A stretch of 19,635 nucleotides of DNA from JAVBSX01 sp051660685 (GCA_051660685.1 JBOFQB010000032.1:1-19635); one strand, 5' to 3'; positions 1-7,385 are shown, numbered from the stretch's first letter. The notes: generated by a model not told the origin, from the letters alone. Made by a program: numbers and translations.

Positions 1-1
1 C

Positions 2-29
2 AATCCCCAATCCCCAATCCCCAATCCCC
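2..29. repeat. AATCCCC heptamer tandem repeat (4 copies)
   Basis: Four perfect head-to-tail copies of AATCCCC end two bases before the first ATG of the histidine kinase. In the kinase frame the repeat has no stop codon and would read as an Asn/Pro/Gln/Ser-rich linker, so it may be coding if the gene starts upstream of the window. Short heptamer tandem repeats of this look are known from cyanobacterial genomes. The left border cannot be seen because the window starts inside the array. Confidence 0.85.
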
Positions 30-31
30 AA

Positions 32-898
32 ATGATGTCTTCTCCCGATCTTGACGCTCTTGCGGAATTTGCGGCAGGAGCCGGACATGAGATTAACAAT
101 CCGCTTGCGATTATCAGCGGTCATGCTCAATTGTTGTTAAGTCAAATTCAAGACCCTCAACAACGACAGTCCCTTGCAATCATTGCAGCTCAGGTTCGTC
201 GCGCGCATGAAATGATTGCCGATATTCGCCTTTTTGCGCGACCCCCGCAACCGGAATGGGCGAGAGTCGAACTGGTCCGTTTTTTACGCAATTGGTTGGA
301 AGAAAAGGCGTTAGAATTGCGCGAAAAGCAAATTGTCCTTGAGTTTGTTGCAAACGAGGAGGAGTTGGAGTTGACAACCGACGCAACCCAACTGACTGTT
401 GTTTTGTCCGCCCTACTGAAAAACGCCGTTGAATCTCTTGACAGTTATTCGGGGACAATCAATTCGGCGGACCCCGACCTCGAACTCCCACAATCGGGGC
501 AATTGGGGAGGAGTTCATTGCCAAGTACGGACAAGAGAGTTCGGCGGATTACATTTTCACTTGAGCGAAGAGGGGATCATTGCGATCTGCAAAGACCTTC
601 TTCAGATCAACCGGGGTTAAATCGAGCGATGTTGGAAGAAGGAACGACAACGGGGCAGGAGTTGGGACCGGGTCAGGTCATTTTGAGCATAACGGACAAT
701 GGACCGGGCATTCCGCTTGAAATTCGCCCGCTTATCTTTTCCCCCTATTTTAGTGGTCGTTCGGCCGGTCGCGGTCTCGGTTTCGGACTTTCCAAAGCAT
801 GGAGAATTGCCCAACAATTAGGTGCAACATTGGAATTGGACGAAGCATACACAACCGGGACCCGAATGAAAATCATTTGGGAATCAACTCTCGTTTAA
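32..898 (+). CDS. Sensor histidine kinase, catalytic core (N-terminus possibly outside the window)
   Basis: Cytoplasmic HisKA plus HATPase_c core of a two-component sensor kinase; it would autophosphorylate on His19 and pass phosphate to a response regulator not seen here. Visible motifs are the H box GHEINNPL (residues 18-25), the N box LLKNAVESL (128-136), the G1 box TDNGPGIP (221-228) and the G2 box GRGLGFGL (246-253). The protein begins almost directly at the H box, with no sensor or membrane segment. The frame is open to the left edge through the AATCCCC repeat, so the true start is probably upstream and this entry is likely 5'-partial. Residues about 140-215, between the N and G1 boxes, form an unusually long polar insert. 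The TAA stop lies inside a palindromic repeat (GTTTAACC), so the repeat supplies the end of the gene. Signal and target are unknown. Confidence 0.85.
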   Translation: MMSSPDLDALAEFAAGAGHEINNPLAIISGHAQLLLSQIQDPQQRQSLAIIAAQVRRAHEMIADIRLFARPPQPEWARVELVRFLRNWLEEKALELREKQIVLEFVANEEELELTTDATQLTVVLSALLKNAVESLDSYSGTINSADPDLELPQSGQLGRSSLPSTDKRVRRITFSLERRGDHCDLQRPSSDQPGLNRAMLEEGTTTGQELGPGQVILSITDNGPGIPLEIRPLIFSPYFSGRSAGRGLGFGLSKAWRIAQQLGATLELDEAYTTGTRMKIIWESTLV

Positions 899-945
899 CC
901 GCAGAACAATGTTCTGCGCGTCCTGACCCCGGCGCAAGCCGGTTG
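893..945 (-). repeat. Two-hairpin palindromic repeat, copy 1
   Basis: The first hairpin is GCAGAAC-AAT-GTTCTGC (901-917), bordered by GTTTAACC. The second is CCGGC-GCAA-GCCGG (929-942). Read on the minus strand, the 53-bp block aligns closely with 7931-7983, including both hairpins and the join between them. The first stem differs in sequence from other family copies (CGCGATAC/GTATCGCG) yet stays paired. It begins inside the last codons of the histidine kinase and may also act as a weak transcript end, but no T-run follows. Confidence 0.7.
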
Positions 946-1117
946 GACAGAAGAAAAAGAGACAGAAGAAAGAAGGTAGGAGGTAGAAGTGAGAATGAAG
1001 AATTGAGACAAAGAAAAATTGGGGTCCCTCAAAAGAAGAAGAAACCGGTTAATCGGCGAGACCCCGTTGTCTTCCTGTCTCCCTCCTCCCTATCCCCCAT
1101 TCCCTAATCCCTATCCC
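946..1117. other. Intergenic purine-rich then pyrimidine-rich tract with a short dispersed repeat
   Basis: There is no credible gene here. Bases 944-1046 are strongly purine-rich on the plus strand. From about 1067 to 1135 the strand becomes pyrimidine-rich, with degenerate CCCTATCCC-like units reminiscent of the AATCCCC array at the left edge. In between, 1028-1062 (core AAACCGGTT, then GCGAGAC) recurs at 7843-7878. The pyrimidine tract runs into the stop codon of the leftward SMP-30-like gene. Confidence 0.55.
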
Positions 1118-2230
1118 CTATCTCTCCTCCCCGACCAATTCAAGCGTCGTCAACGTAAATGGAGCGTCATGTTGCGTGTTCACCTTGTCCGGTCCCGTCA
1201 CGCAATCAAAACAGCTCAAAATCACCTTGCCGTTCCAAATGATCGGTTCCCCCGGTTGGTCCAACTCTCCGTTCGATCCGTCTGAATCCGGCGATTGCGC
1301 AATACGGTAAACCCGCGAATCCGGTTTCACAACAGCAACCGCATTTTCGGAAAAATCCGCAATGTAAAGATTGCCCTGATCGTCAAAGCAGATTCCATCT
1401 GTCGTTCGCAAATTCTTCAAATCTTTCGCCCAAGTTTCAGACGACAGGACTTTCCCCGGCATCTTCGGGCATTTGTTGCAAAGAGTGACCCGCAAAACCG
1501 TCCCGTCTCCAAAATTGCCCAGATAAAGTCGTCCTTCCCGATCAAACGCAATCCCATCTAATCCATATTGACAGTCAGGATTGTACGTCAAAACGCTCAA
1601 CAAAAGATTGGGGTCCTTCTTCGTGTTCGTCACATTGACCGTCCGCTTCTCTTTCGGGTCAAAACAGTACACCCCGCTCACCAAAAGTCCGCTCTCATCC
1701 TTCTCTTTGGTCATTAAACTGTTCGTCACATACAACCGTCCCTTGTGATAACGAATTCCGTTCGGATGCTCCATGTTCGCCGCAATAACCCGGGTCTCGA
1801 CTTTCGCTTCATCCCCCATTCCGCTCACCTTACATTCCAGAATCCGACCTTTGAACGCCCCTTCCTTTGTCCCTTTCCAACCCTGATTGTCGCAAATGTA
1901 CAATTCGCCGTTTGGTCCAAATGCAAGTCCCATAGGACACGCGAGACCGGTTTCTTTCAGCGTTGGAACGTTGAACCATTTCTCGACTTTGCCGTTTTTG
2001 TCAATTTTAATGATACAACCGGGTTGGGTCTGATCGGCATAATTAGGACAGGCAACGATCAGGTGATCGTCAGCATCAACCGCGAAACCGTCCGGGGTTG
2101 GACAGTATTCGGGCAAAGTCAACAACAATTTCGGGGTTTGAACCGTTGGAACGTCCTGAGCAAAGGTCGGCATACTCAGCAAAACGGCAAAAAGGGCGAC
2201 AAAAAGGAGGACAAAACGGAAGGGGTTCAT
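1118..2230 (-). CDS. Exported SMP-30/gluconolactonase-like beta-propeller protein
   Basis: The 370-residue protein has a Sec signal peptide at residues 1-25 (hydrophobic core FVLLFVALFAVLL, predicted cleavage after FAQ), so it is likely periplasmic. The mature part has repeated propeller-strand signatures: DGFAVDADDHLIVA (47-60), MGLAFGPNGELYICD (100-114), HPNGIRYHKGRLYVTN (155-170), LDGIAFDREGRLYLGN (224-239) and TDGICFDDQGNLYIAD (277-292). This pattern fits the SMP-30/gluconolactonase/LRE family, whose members hydrolyse lactones or related esters with a bound divalent metal. The substrate is unknown. The mature part has 13 cysteines, including CNKC (251-254) and CFDC (340-343), which suggests disulfides or another role for cysteine. 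The start is well supported by AGGAG a few bases upstream of ATG. The ThuA-like gene upstream is separated from it by about 200 bp of repeats. Confidence 0.85.
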   Translation of the reverse strand: MNPFRFVLLFVALFAVLLSMPTFAQDVPTVQTPKLLLTLPEYCPTPDGFAVDADDHLIVACPNYADQTQPGCIIKIDKNGKVEKWFNVPTLKETGLACPMGLAFGPNGELYICDNQGWKGTKEGAFKGRILECKVSGMGDEAKVETRVIAANMEHPNGIRYHKGRLYVTNSLMTKEKDESGLLVSGVYCFDPKEKRTVNVTNTKKDPNLLLSVLTYNPDCQYGLDGIAFDREGRLYLGNFGDGTVLRVTLCNKCPKMPGKVLSSETWAKDLKNLRTTDGICFDDQGNLYIADFSENAVAVVKPDSRVYRIAQSPDSDGSNGELDQPGEPIIWNGKVILSCFDCVTGPDKVNTQHDAPFTLTTLELVGEER

Positions 2231-2274
2231 AATAATCTCCTGAAAAACAAAAGGATAGGAAACAGTAAATAAAA

Positions 2275-2420
2275 GTTTAGCCGAGGAACAACGTTCCGCC
2301 TGTTTTGAAGTTTTATTACGCGCGATACATTGTATCGCGGCTAAACATTAGGTCACTCCTCTGGAGCTTGATTCTTGGGGTTGACTGTCAACCCCGGGTT
2401 GCGGTCACATAGGCTCCCTT
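2275..2420. repeat. Facing pair of palindromic repeats plus GGAGCTTGA hairpin extension
   Basis: GTTTAGCCG (2275-2283) and its exact inverse CGGCTAAAC (2338-2346) bracket two hairpins. One is centred on GGAAC-AAC-GTTCC (about 2285-2297). The other is CGCGATAC-ATT-GTATCGCG (about 2321-2339). The block continues with GGAGCTTGATTCTTGGGG and a hairpin GGGGTTGA-CTG-TCAACCCC (2377-2395). A diverged version of this extension follows the palindrome at 7957-7983. It fills the gap between the SMP-30-like and ThuA-like genes. Confidence 0.75.
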
Positions 2421-2435
2421 CATCCCGCGCTTTGT

Positions 2436-3251
2436 TTAGGGAAGCGGGGGAACGGGGGGAACGACAGGTGAGGGTTCTTTGGGGATTTCGGCGTTTCCAA
2501 CCCAAAGAACGGCGTTTCGTAACAACGTTGTAAAACCCTCACACTCCAACGATTTCCGATCATGCCCTAAAACGGTTGTGAAAACCTGACCTTTTCCCCT
2601 TTTGTACAAATGCCCCATTGATGTCGGTTGCTTCGTCACTTTTGAAGTCGATTCCGCAATCACCTCAATCGGTTCCGTCCCAATCCCCAAACAGGTATAC
2701 AATTCGTCCGCAATCCTGAACGAACCTATATTTTGGGTCATAGGATGTTCGGTGTTGCAACGGACGATAAATTTTCCGTAAGGGTCATGCGGGGGGAGTG
2801 TCGGATCGTAAGAACGACCCAGAATTTGGGCAACCCGATCTTTGTGATTCTCGAACATGCCGATTGCGAAATGAAAAACAACGAGACCGCCCCCTTTTTG
2901 GACGAACTCCTCGAGATGATCGAGCGCCAATTCGTCGTTTTCAAGCGGGTCATAATTCTTGAAATTCAGAAACAAAACGTCGTAATTGAAAATGTCACGC
3001 CGACATAAAACGTTAAAATCGGGTTCCAGAACGACTTCAATTTGGGGACAACTGGCGAGTTGCGCGGCGATCTGCGGGGCGGTTTCTTTCCAGGGATGAC
3101 CGGGATACTCGACACCTGTAATGAGGAGGACCTTAACCTTTTTAGCGGATTGTTCTGTTTTCCCGAGTTGTTCCGACGATTTTGTTGAATCGGCGAGGAG
3201 GGGGGAACAGGGCAAGAGAAGGGTGAGGAGCAGGAGGAGAGATCGGAACAT
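2436..3251 (-). CDS. Exported ThuA-like domain protein (class I glutamine amidotransferase-like fold)
   Basis: The 271-residue protein has a signal peptide (MFRSLLLLLTLLLPCSPLLA, cut near LLA/DS) and a ThuA-like domain over about residues 38-252. Visible features are the first strand VKVLLITGVEYPGHPW (39-54), YDVLFLNF (90-97), the nucleophile-elbow region GGGLVVFHFA (120-129) and the C-terminal signature GQVFTTVLGHDR (221-231). ThuA-like proteins are often linked to carbohydrate use, and their exact reaction is mostly unknown. A Pro-rich tail (260-271) ends the protein. The reading frame stays open far upstream, across infA, but that part is not protein-like. An alternative ATG at 3317 adds a second hydrophobic segment. 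I prefer 3251 because it gives a normal signal peptide, although no Shine-Dalgarno precedes it. Confidence 0.75.
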   Translation of the reverse strand: MFRSLLLLLTLLLPCSPLLADSTKSSEQLGKTEQSAKKVKVLLITGVEYPGHPWKETAPQIAAQLASCPQIEVVLEPDFNVLCRRDIFNYDVLFLNFKNYDPLENDELALDHLEEFVQKGGGLVVFHFAIGMFENHKDRVAQILGRSYDPTLPPHDPYGKFIVRCNTEHPMTQNIGSFRIADELYTCLGIGTEPIEVIAESTSKVTKQPTSMGHLYKRGKGQVFTTVLGHDRKSLECEGFTTLLRNAVLWVGNAEIPKEPSPVVPPVPPLP

Positions 3252-3341
3252 GGGAGGGGGGGAATGAAAAAAGTGGACGGAAAAGGAGAGGAGCAATAAA
3301 GAGAGAAGGTAATCCATTTTAACGTCATTGTCCAGTCCTCT

Positions 3342-3487
3342 GTTTAGCCGCGATACAACGTTCCGCGCGTAGTCTTCCGTTGAGCCGCGATACAACGTTC
3401 CGCGCGTAGTCTTCCGTTGAGCCGCGATACAACGTATCGCGCGTATTGAAATCTCAGAACGCGCGATACGTTGTATTGCGGCTAAAC
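3342..3487. repeat. Three 37-bp tandem palindromic units capped by one inverted unit
   Basis: AGCCGCGATACAACG starts at 3346, 3383 and 3420, giving an exact 37-bp period. Units 1 and 2 share the spacer TAGTCTTCCGTT. Unit 3 has the perfect stem CGCGATAC-AAC-GTATCGCG, while units 1 and 2 carry GTTCCGCG in the right arm and pair imperfectly. A fourth copy in opposite orientation ends in CGGCTAAAC (3479-3487), matching GTTTAGCCG at 3342-3350, so the whole array has inverted ends. It sits between the divergent ThuA-like gene and the infA promoter. Confidence 0.85.
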
Positions 3488-3527
3488 ACTTTCGGGTTCT
3501 CCTTGACATGTTTTGATGTTGGGGTAC

Positions 3528-3555
3528 TGGACAGGTTGGAGGATCGGGGTATACT
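3528..3555 (+). promoter_or_regulatory. Probable sigma-70-type promoter of infA
   Basis: TGGACA (3528-3533, five of six to TTGACA), a 16-base spacer and TATACT (3550-3555, five of six to TATAAT) lie upstream of the infA TTG start. Transcription would begin near 3562, giving a leader of about 57 bases. A TTGACA at 3503-3508 has no matching -10 at a normal distance. Confidence 0.6.
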
Positions 3556-3618
3556 ATCCGTCTTGTTCGGGGAGTTGGGGAAGACATGATTTGAGCATGA
3601 GCAGGAGAGAGGGTTGCA

Positions 3619-3852
3619 TTGTCAGAAGAACAGAAATCGAAAGAAGAAGCGATAGAACTCATGGGGGTGGTGATAGAAGAGGTTCGGGGCGCATTCCGAG
3701 TGAAGCTGGACGACATGGACCATGTCGTGTTGTGCCGTTTGGCGGGGAAAATGCGTAAGTTCCGAATTCGAGTTGTCCCGGGCGACCGTGTTGCGGTCGA
3801 GATGAGTCCTTATGACATGACACGGGGACGTATTACATACCGTGAACGCTAA
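3619..3852 (+). CDS. infA: Translation initiation factor IF-1
   Basis: This 77-residue S1/OB-fold protein binds the 30S A site during initiation. Family signatures are clear: IELMGVVIEEVRGAFRVKL near the N-terminus, VVLCRLAGKMRKFRIRVVPGD in the middle (split by the usual HVVLAHISGKMRK pattern) and SPYDMTRGRITYR at the end. I chose the TTG start at 3619 because AGGAG lies 11 bases upstream and the protein then has normal length. The first in-frame ATG (3661) would remove conserved N-terminal residues. Many IF-1 proteins begin near AKED; here a SEEQKSKEEA tail replaces it. A promoter lies just upstream and tRNA-Thr follows after 49 bases on the same strand, so the two may share a transcript. 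Confidence 0.95.
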   Translation: MSEEQKSKEEAIELMGVVIEEVRGAFRVKLDDMDHVVLCRLAGKMRKFRIRVVPGDRVAVEMSPYDMTRGRITYRER

Positions 3853-3901
3853 TCGTTTCTGCTAAAAATAGTCAAAAACAGTCTTTTGTGAGTGAAAATA
3901 G

Positions 3902-3974
3902 GCCCGCGTAGCTCAACTGGCAGAGCGCAGCATTCGTAATGCTGAGGTTGAGGGTTCGATTCCCCCCGCGGGCT
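3902..3974 (+). tRNA. tRNA-Thr (anticodon CGT)
   Basis: A full cloverleaf can be drawn: acceptor GCCCGCG/CGCGGGC, D stem GCTC/GAGC, anticodon stem CAGCA/TGCTG with loop TTCGTAA (anticodon CGT, reading ACG), and T arm GAGGG-TTCGATT-CCCCC. The T stem has one A-C mismatch at its second pair. The discriminator base is T and no CCA is encoded. A T-rich stretch follows directly and may end transcription. Confidence 0.93.
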
Positions 3975-4010
3975 TTTTGCCTTTCTTTTCTATTGTTTTG
4001 ATGTTTTGGA

Positions 4011-4038
4011 CGCGCGATACGTTGTATCGCGGCTAAAC
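4011..4038 (-). repeat. Palindromic repeat, single copy
   Basis: It contains CGCGATAC-GTT-GTATCGCG followed by GCTAAAC, a perfect 8-bp stem with a 3-base loop. It lies between tRNA-Thr and the end of the convergent M56 gene, where it could also help end transcription from either side. Confidence 0.8.
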
Positions 4039-4053
4039 GGGGGAAACTTTTCC

Positions 4054-6909
4054 CTATTCCCTACCTTGTTCTTCTATCTTGCCCGGTTTCAGTTGCAGGT
4101 CAAGCCGTATCTCCTCCTCATCCCCCTTGACCGTAATGATCGGACTGGTCGCTTTTAGCACTTCTTCACCCGGCTGCATCTTCTGACGGATTTGCCAATC
4201 GAGTTCCACCTTAAATTCATACCGACCGGGCGCAAGCCAAACCTCATACTGGTTTGAATGACGGATATTTATACCAAAACGTGTCATTTCGGGGACTTGA
4301 TTTTCGGGTCCAGCAAAGTTGCCGGTCAACCAATAACGGTCACCCTCTGTGATCGGTTTTCCATCTGGTCCCAAAAGGGTCCCAAAAACCTTTGTCCCCC
4401 TTTTCGCAACAACTGTCCGCACCTCCTCTTTCGGCGCCTTCCCCGATTGTCCGGGTATCGTTCCGAATTGGACGGGAAAAACCAGATCGGGAGCGGACCA
4501 ACCCATGATTTGGATACTATATCGGTCCCCAACATTTCCAACCAGCAAATACTCCCCTTTCCCAATTTGATCGTCCAGACCGTAACACATGCCGCACAAA
4601 GGGCGATTCTCGCACTTCCAGTTCACAACAAACGATGCGGCATACGGTTTGCCCTCTTCATCAACAATTTTCAGACGGACTTGACCCGCTTGAGGAAGAA
4701 CAACCGTCATCACCGCGTCTTTTCCGTTCCAAAACTTCTCATTCGTTGCACCAAATCGGCGTTGAGTACCATCCGGGAGAGTGATCCGTTCAACCGGTCC
4801 TGAGACGCAAACGCCAAGTCGGGCAAGATGATTCTTCGGAATCCAATTCAATTGAACCTCTCCGGTCGCATTTGTTGTTGGAATCAACTCAGCAGGACGA
4901 AAACCATTACTGTCACCGGTCAGTGCAAATCCCCCTTCTGGACCGTCTCGATTGATTGAGGACATCACCCGACAACCGGCGAGCGGATTTCCTTCTTCAT
5001 CGACGACACGAACAGTAACCGTTTGACTTTCATCCAGCTTCAGATGAAAAGGTCCGTTGAAAAGAGGTTGGGAATCATCCCGTTTTTCTTCCTGAGGTGA
5101 ATCATTTTCCCCCGTTTTCAGGACGGTCATGCCGACACCCGGTTTGATTGCATAAATGTGCGCCAGATTTTCTGCCCAATGATAGGAGTTGGAGAAAGAA
5201 AACTGGAAATGCCCCTTTTCGTCGGTTTCGCCGAACATTGCACAATCTTGACCTCCATTGTTTCCCGAGCGACCGCCGACCCAAGCACCCTGAATGGGCT
5301 TGTCGCTTGCATCGACAACGGTTCCTGTTATTAAACGGACAGGTCTATTGTTAGACAATGCCAGAATCGGTTCTTCAAAGCACCCATTCTTTTTCGCACT
5401 ATCCCATTGTCGTCCCCCCATTTTTGTTCCGTCGGGTCCCACAAATTCAAAGGAATAGCTGAGTCCTTCCTGCAACAATTTTTCATTGATTTCAAAGGTA
5501 AACTTCCCTTCTGCATCTGTCACAAACGGTTTTTCACCTATAAACCTTTCGCCCATACCGTTTCTCGTCATAATCCAAACCTTTGTCCCCGGAACCGGTT
5601 CCTGCTTTTCATCGACAACCGTTCCCGTTATCTGTTGCGTTTCGTTGACCGGAGAAACGGCAATTTCCGGGGCTTGAGGAGCAGAGAGTTCATTTTGCGC
5701 GGTTGTTGGAGGGGGTGTTGGCGCAGACAAATCGAGGGTTGATTGTTCTGCGACGGAAGAATCGGGGAGGACATCGGCCCGGGAGTAGGGGACGAATTCC
5801 CAACGAAACAGGGCCAATCCGAGCAACAGGATTGCTGTGAGTGTTAATGCTGTTTTTTTCATAAGAGACACCTTTCGTAAAGGTTGAGATTGGAGCAAAC
5901 AGGCAACCCGATTTTTCAGGCTGCTTCCGAAAATGGAATGACGGGCGATGAATTGTGTCGGGGCGTTTTCGTGCAAAAGCAACAGAATCTGGGCGAACTC
6001 GGTGATTCCGCCCTCCTGCTCCGAAAACGCCGACCGATCACAAAGCTGTTCCGTCGCCTCATCAAACCGATGAAACGCGAGGTGCGACATCGGGTTGAAC
6101 CAATGAGGTAATCCCAAGAGCCGTACAGCAAACGACTTCCAGACATCATGCCGCAAATAATGCGTCAGTTCATGTCGGAGAATTCCTCGTTTTCCCGACT
6201 CTGGGAGTTCGCTCCAAAGCGTTCGCGGAATGACCAGATGATAACCGCGAAAAGTTCGGACCAGAGCCGGACCAACTGTTGGAGAAAAGAGCATAGGAAT
6301 GGAACCGGTCGGTATTCCATGCTCGATTAACAGTTGGTTCCAAAATTCGGCGTCAGGTTCAGACGCCGGAATGGTATCGTGTAATAAGCGTAAAAAACGG
6401 ACATATTTGAGAGTTGCGGAGAAGACACAAAAGGTCATACCGCTGATCCAAAGGACAATGAGGACGGTTCCCCAATCGTACTCAACAGTTTCACCTGCCT
6501 GTTTTTCCCCGATTGCCCCCTTTTCCCCCTGTTGAAAGGACCCCGCTGTCTCCTCCCCTTCAGTCCCAATTGCCCGATCTCGCTCCGTCTTCATCAACGG
6601 TGATTTAAGTGACCTAAAATCCGATTGTTCAGACATTTCCGTCAACCCAATCGTTGGAGAAGATTGTTGTGCCGATTGCATTTGCCGGACAGAAACCGGT
6701 TGGATCGGGATAACGGTTTCTGTTGGAATGGACAATTGAAACTGGAAGAAGGTGCAACCGAGGAGCAGGACGAACATCCAGCTATATTGTCTGAGTTCGG
6801 GAAACCGATTTTTCAGACGCAAGGAGAACAGCTCGCCAATCATCCCGGCAACCGTCAGGATCAGCGTTGTACGAAGCAAAATAGCAAGAAAAGCGTAAGT
6901 TGACATCAT
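4054..6909 (-). CDS. M56-family (BlaR1/MecR1-like) membrane metallopeptidase with carboxypeptidase-regulatory-like repeats
   Basis: This 951-residue protein is a predicted transmembrane sensor/protease partner of the BlaI-like repressor encoded just upstream. Hydrophobic segments lie near residues 5-27, 44-60, 148-168 and 354-372. The zinc motif HELTH is at 246-250, with downstream E284/E287 in DEATEQLCD as a candidate third ligand. In the BlaR1/MecR1 model this cytosolic protease domain acts on signal and relieves repression. Beyond the last membrane segment there is no beta-lactam-binding domain. Instead, about 575 residues carry at least five beta-sandwich-like repeats with signatures such as TGTVVDEKQEPVPGTKVWI and VRVVDEEGNPLAGCRV, resembling carboxypeptidase regulatory-like domains. 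Residues about 70-140 are low-complexity polar. Two consecutive ATGs start the gene and no clear Shine-Dalgarno is seen. It follows the repressor by 54 bp and is probably co-transcribed. Confidence 0.85.
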   Translation of the reverse strand: MMSTYAFLAILLRTTLILTVAGMIGELFSLRLKNRFPELRQYSWMFVLLLGCTFFQFQLSIPTETVIPIQPVSVRQMQSAQQSSPTIGLTEMSEQSDFRSLKSPLMKTERDRAIGTEGEETAGSFQQGEKGAIGEKQAGETVEYDWGTVLIVLWISGMTFCVFSATLKYVRFLRLLHDTIPASEPDAEFWNQLLIEHGIPTGSIPMLFSPTVGPALVRTFRGYHLVIPRTLWSELPESGKRGILRHELTHYLRHDVWKSFAVRLLGLPHWFNPMSHLAFHRFDEATEQLCDRSAFSEQEGGITEFAQILLLLHENAPTQFIARHSIFGSSLKNRVACLLQSQPLRKVSLMKKTALTLTAILLLGLALFRWEFVPYSRADVLPDSSVAEQSTLDLSAPTPPPTTAQNELSAPQAPEIAVSPVNETQQITGTVVDEKQEPVPGTKVWIMTRNGMGERFIGEKPFVTDAEGKFTFEINEKLLQEGLSYSFEFVGPDGTKMGGRQWDSAKKNGCFEEPILALSNNRPVRLITGTVVDASDKPIQGAWVGGRSGNNGGQDCAMFGETDEKGHFQFSFSNSYHWAENLAHIYAIKPGVGMTVLKTGENDSPQEEKRDDSQPLFNGPFHLKLDESQTVTVRVVDEEGNPLAGCRVMSSINRDGPEGGFALTGDSNGFRPAELIPTTNATGEVQLNWIPKNHLARLGVCVSGPVERITLPDGTQRRFGATNEKFWNGKDAVMTVVLPQAGQVRLKIVDEEGKPYAASFVVNWKCENRPLCGMCYGLDDQIGKGEYLLVGNVGDRYSIQIMGWSAPDLVFPVQFGTIPGQSGKAPKEEVRTVVAKRGTKVFGTLLGPDGKPITEGDRYWLTGNFAGPENQVPEMTRFGINIRHSNQYEVWLAPGRYEFKVELDWQIRQKMQPGEEVLKATSPIITVKGDEEEIRLDLQLKPGKIEEQGRE

Positions 6910-6963
6910 ATTGATACGGAGTAACTGGGATGAAGGGGAATGACGAAACGGAACAGAGGAGGG

Positions 6964-7344
6964 TTAATCGTTGACTTGTTTGGCGATCAATTCTTTGAGC
7001 ATTTTGATTTCGTCCGGTTGGAGCTTCTGTTTTTCAGTAAGATGTGCAATGAGCGGGGCAAGACTTCCGCCGCAAATTTTGGCGATTTTCTCGAAAAACG
7101 ACCCGGTTGCGACTTCGGTTTGGACGAGTGCTTCGTAAAGGGCGGGATAATCGGTGCTGCGCCCGAGTACCCCTTTCTCGACCATACGATTTAAGCGTGT
7201 TTGAATCGTCGTATAACCAATTTTTCGCGGATAATTTTTATGGACCAGAGTGAGTGTTGAGGGACCGAGTTTCCAGAGTAATTCGAGGAGTTCGACCTCA
7301 CCTTCACTGAGCGGGGTAAAGGACGGTTGTTGTGCAGATTTCAT
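6964..7344 (-). CDS. BlaI/MecI/CopY-family transcriptional repressor
   Basis: The 126-residue winged-helix repressor starts with the family pattern LSEGEVELLELLWKLGPSTL (12-31). It continues with the recognition helix region GYTTIQTRLNRMVEKGVLGR (43-62) and a C-terminal dimerisation part. Such proteins bind ACTACA/TGTAGT-type operators as dimers and are inactivated by proteolysis linked to their M56 partner, which is the next gene downstream. A large inverted repeat with ACTACA and TGTAGT ends overlaps the predicted promoter, which points to autoregulation of this two-gene operon. Only the operon itself is an evident target here; other targets may lie elsewhere. The ATG at 7344 gives a normal family length, although no Shine-Dalgarno is clear. 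Confidence 0.9.
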   Translation of the reverse strand: MKSAQQPSFTPLSEGEVELLELLWKLGPSTLTLVHKNYPRKIGYTTIQTRLNRMVEKGVLGRSTDYPALYEALVQTEVATGSFFEKIAKICGGSLAPLIAHLTEKQKLQPDEIKMLKELIAKQVND

Positions 7345-7385
7345 AGGGGACCATTTTTTTCGGGTTTGTGAGTAAAGAAACAGCT

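Noticed and set aside
3342..3487. CRISPR-like array from the regular 37-bp period
   Set aside because: The units are contiguous palindromes with identical rather than unique spacers, one copy is inverted, and no cas gene is in view.
3252..3716. N-terminal extension of the ThuA-like protein across infA
   Set aside because: It runs antisense to the clear infA gene and through the palindrome array, and it precedes a normal signal peptide start.
3883..3899. 16-base match (TTTTGTGAGTGAAAAT) with the leader of the XRE/ImmA gene near 17490-17505
   Set aside because: A single exact 16-mer pair is close to what chance allows in a window of this size, and there is no extended similarity.
3903..3974. 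tRNA-Thr as an integration site
   Set aside because: I found no second copy of the tRNA 3' end and no integrase gene in the window.
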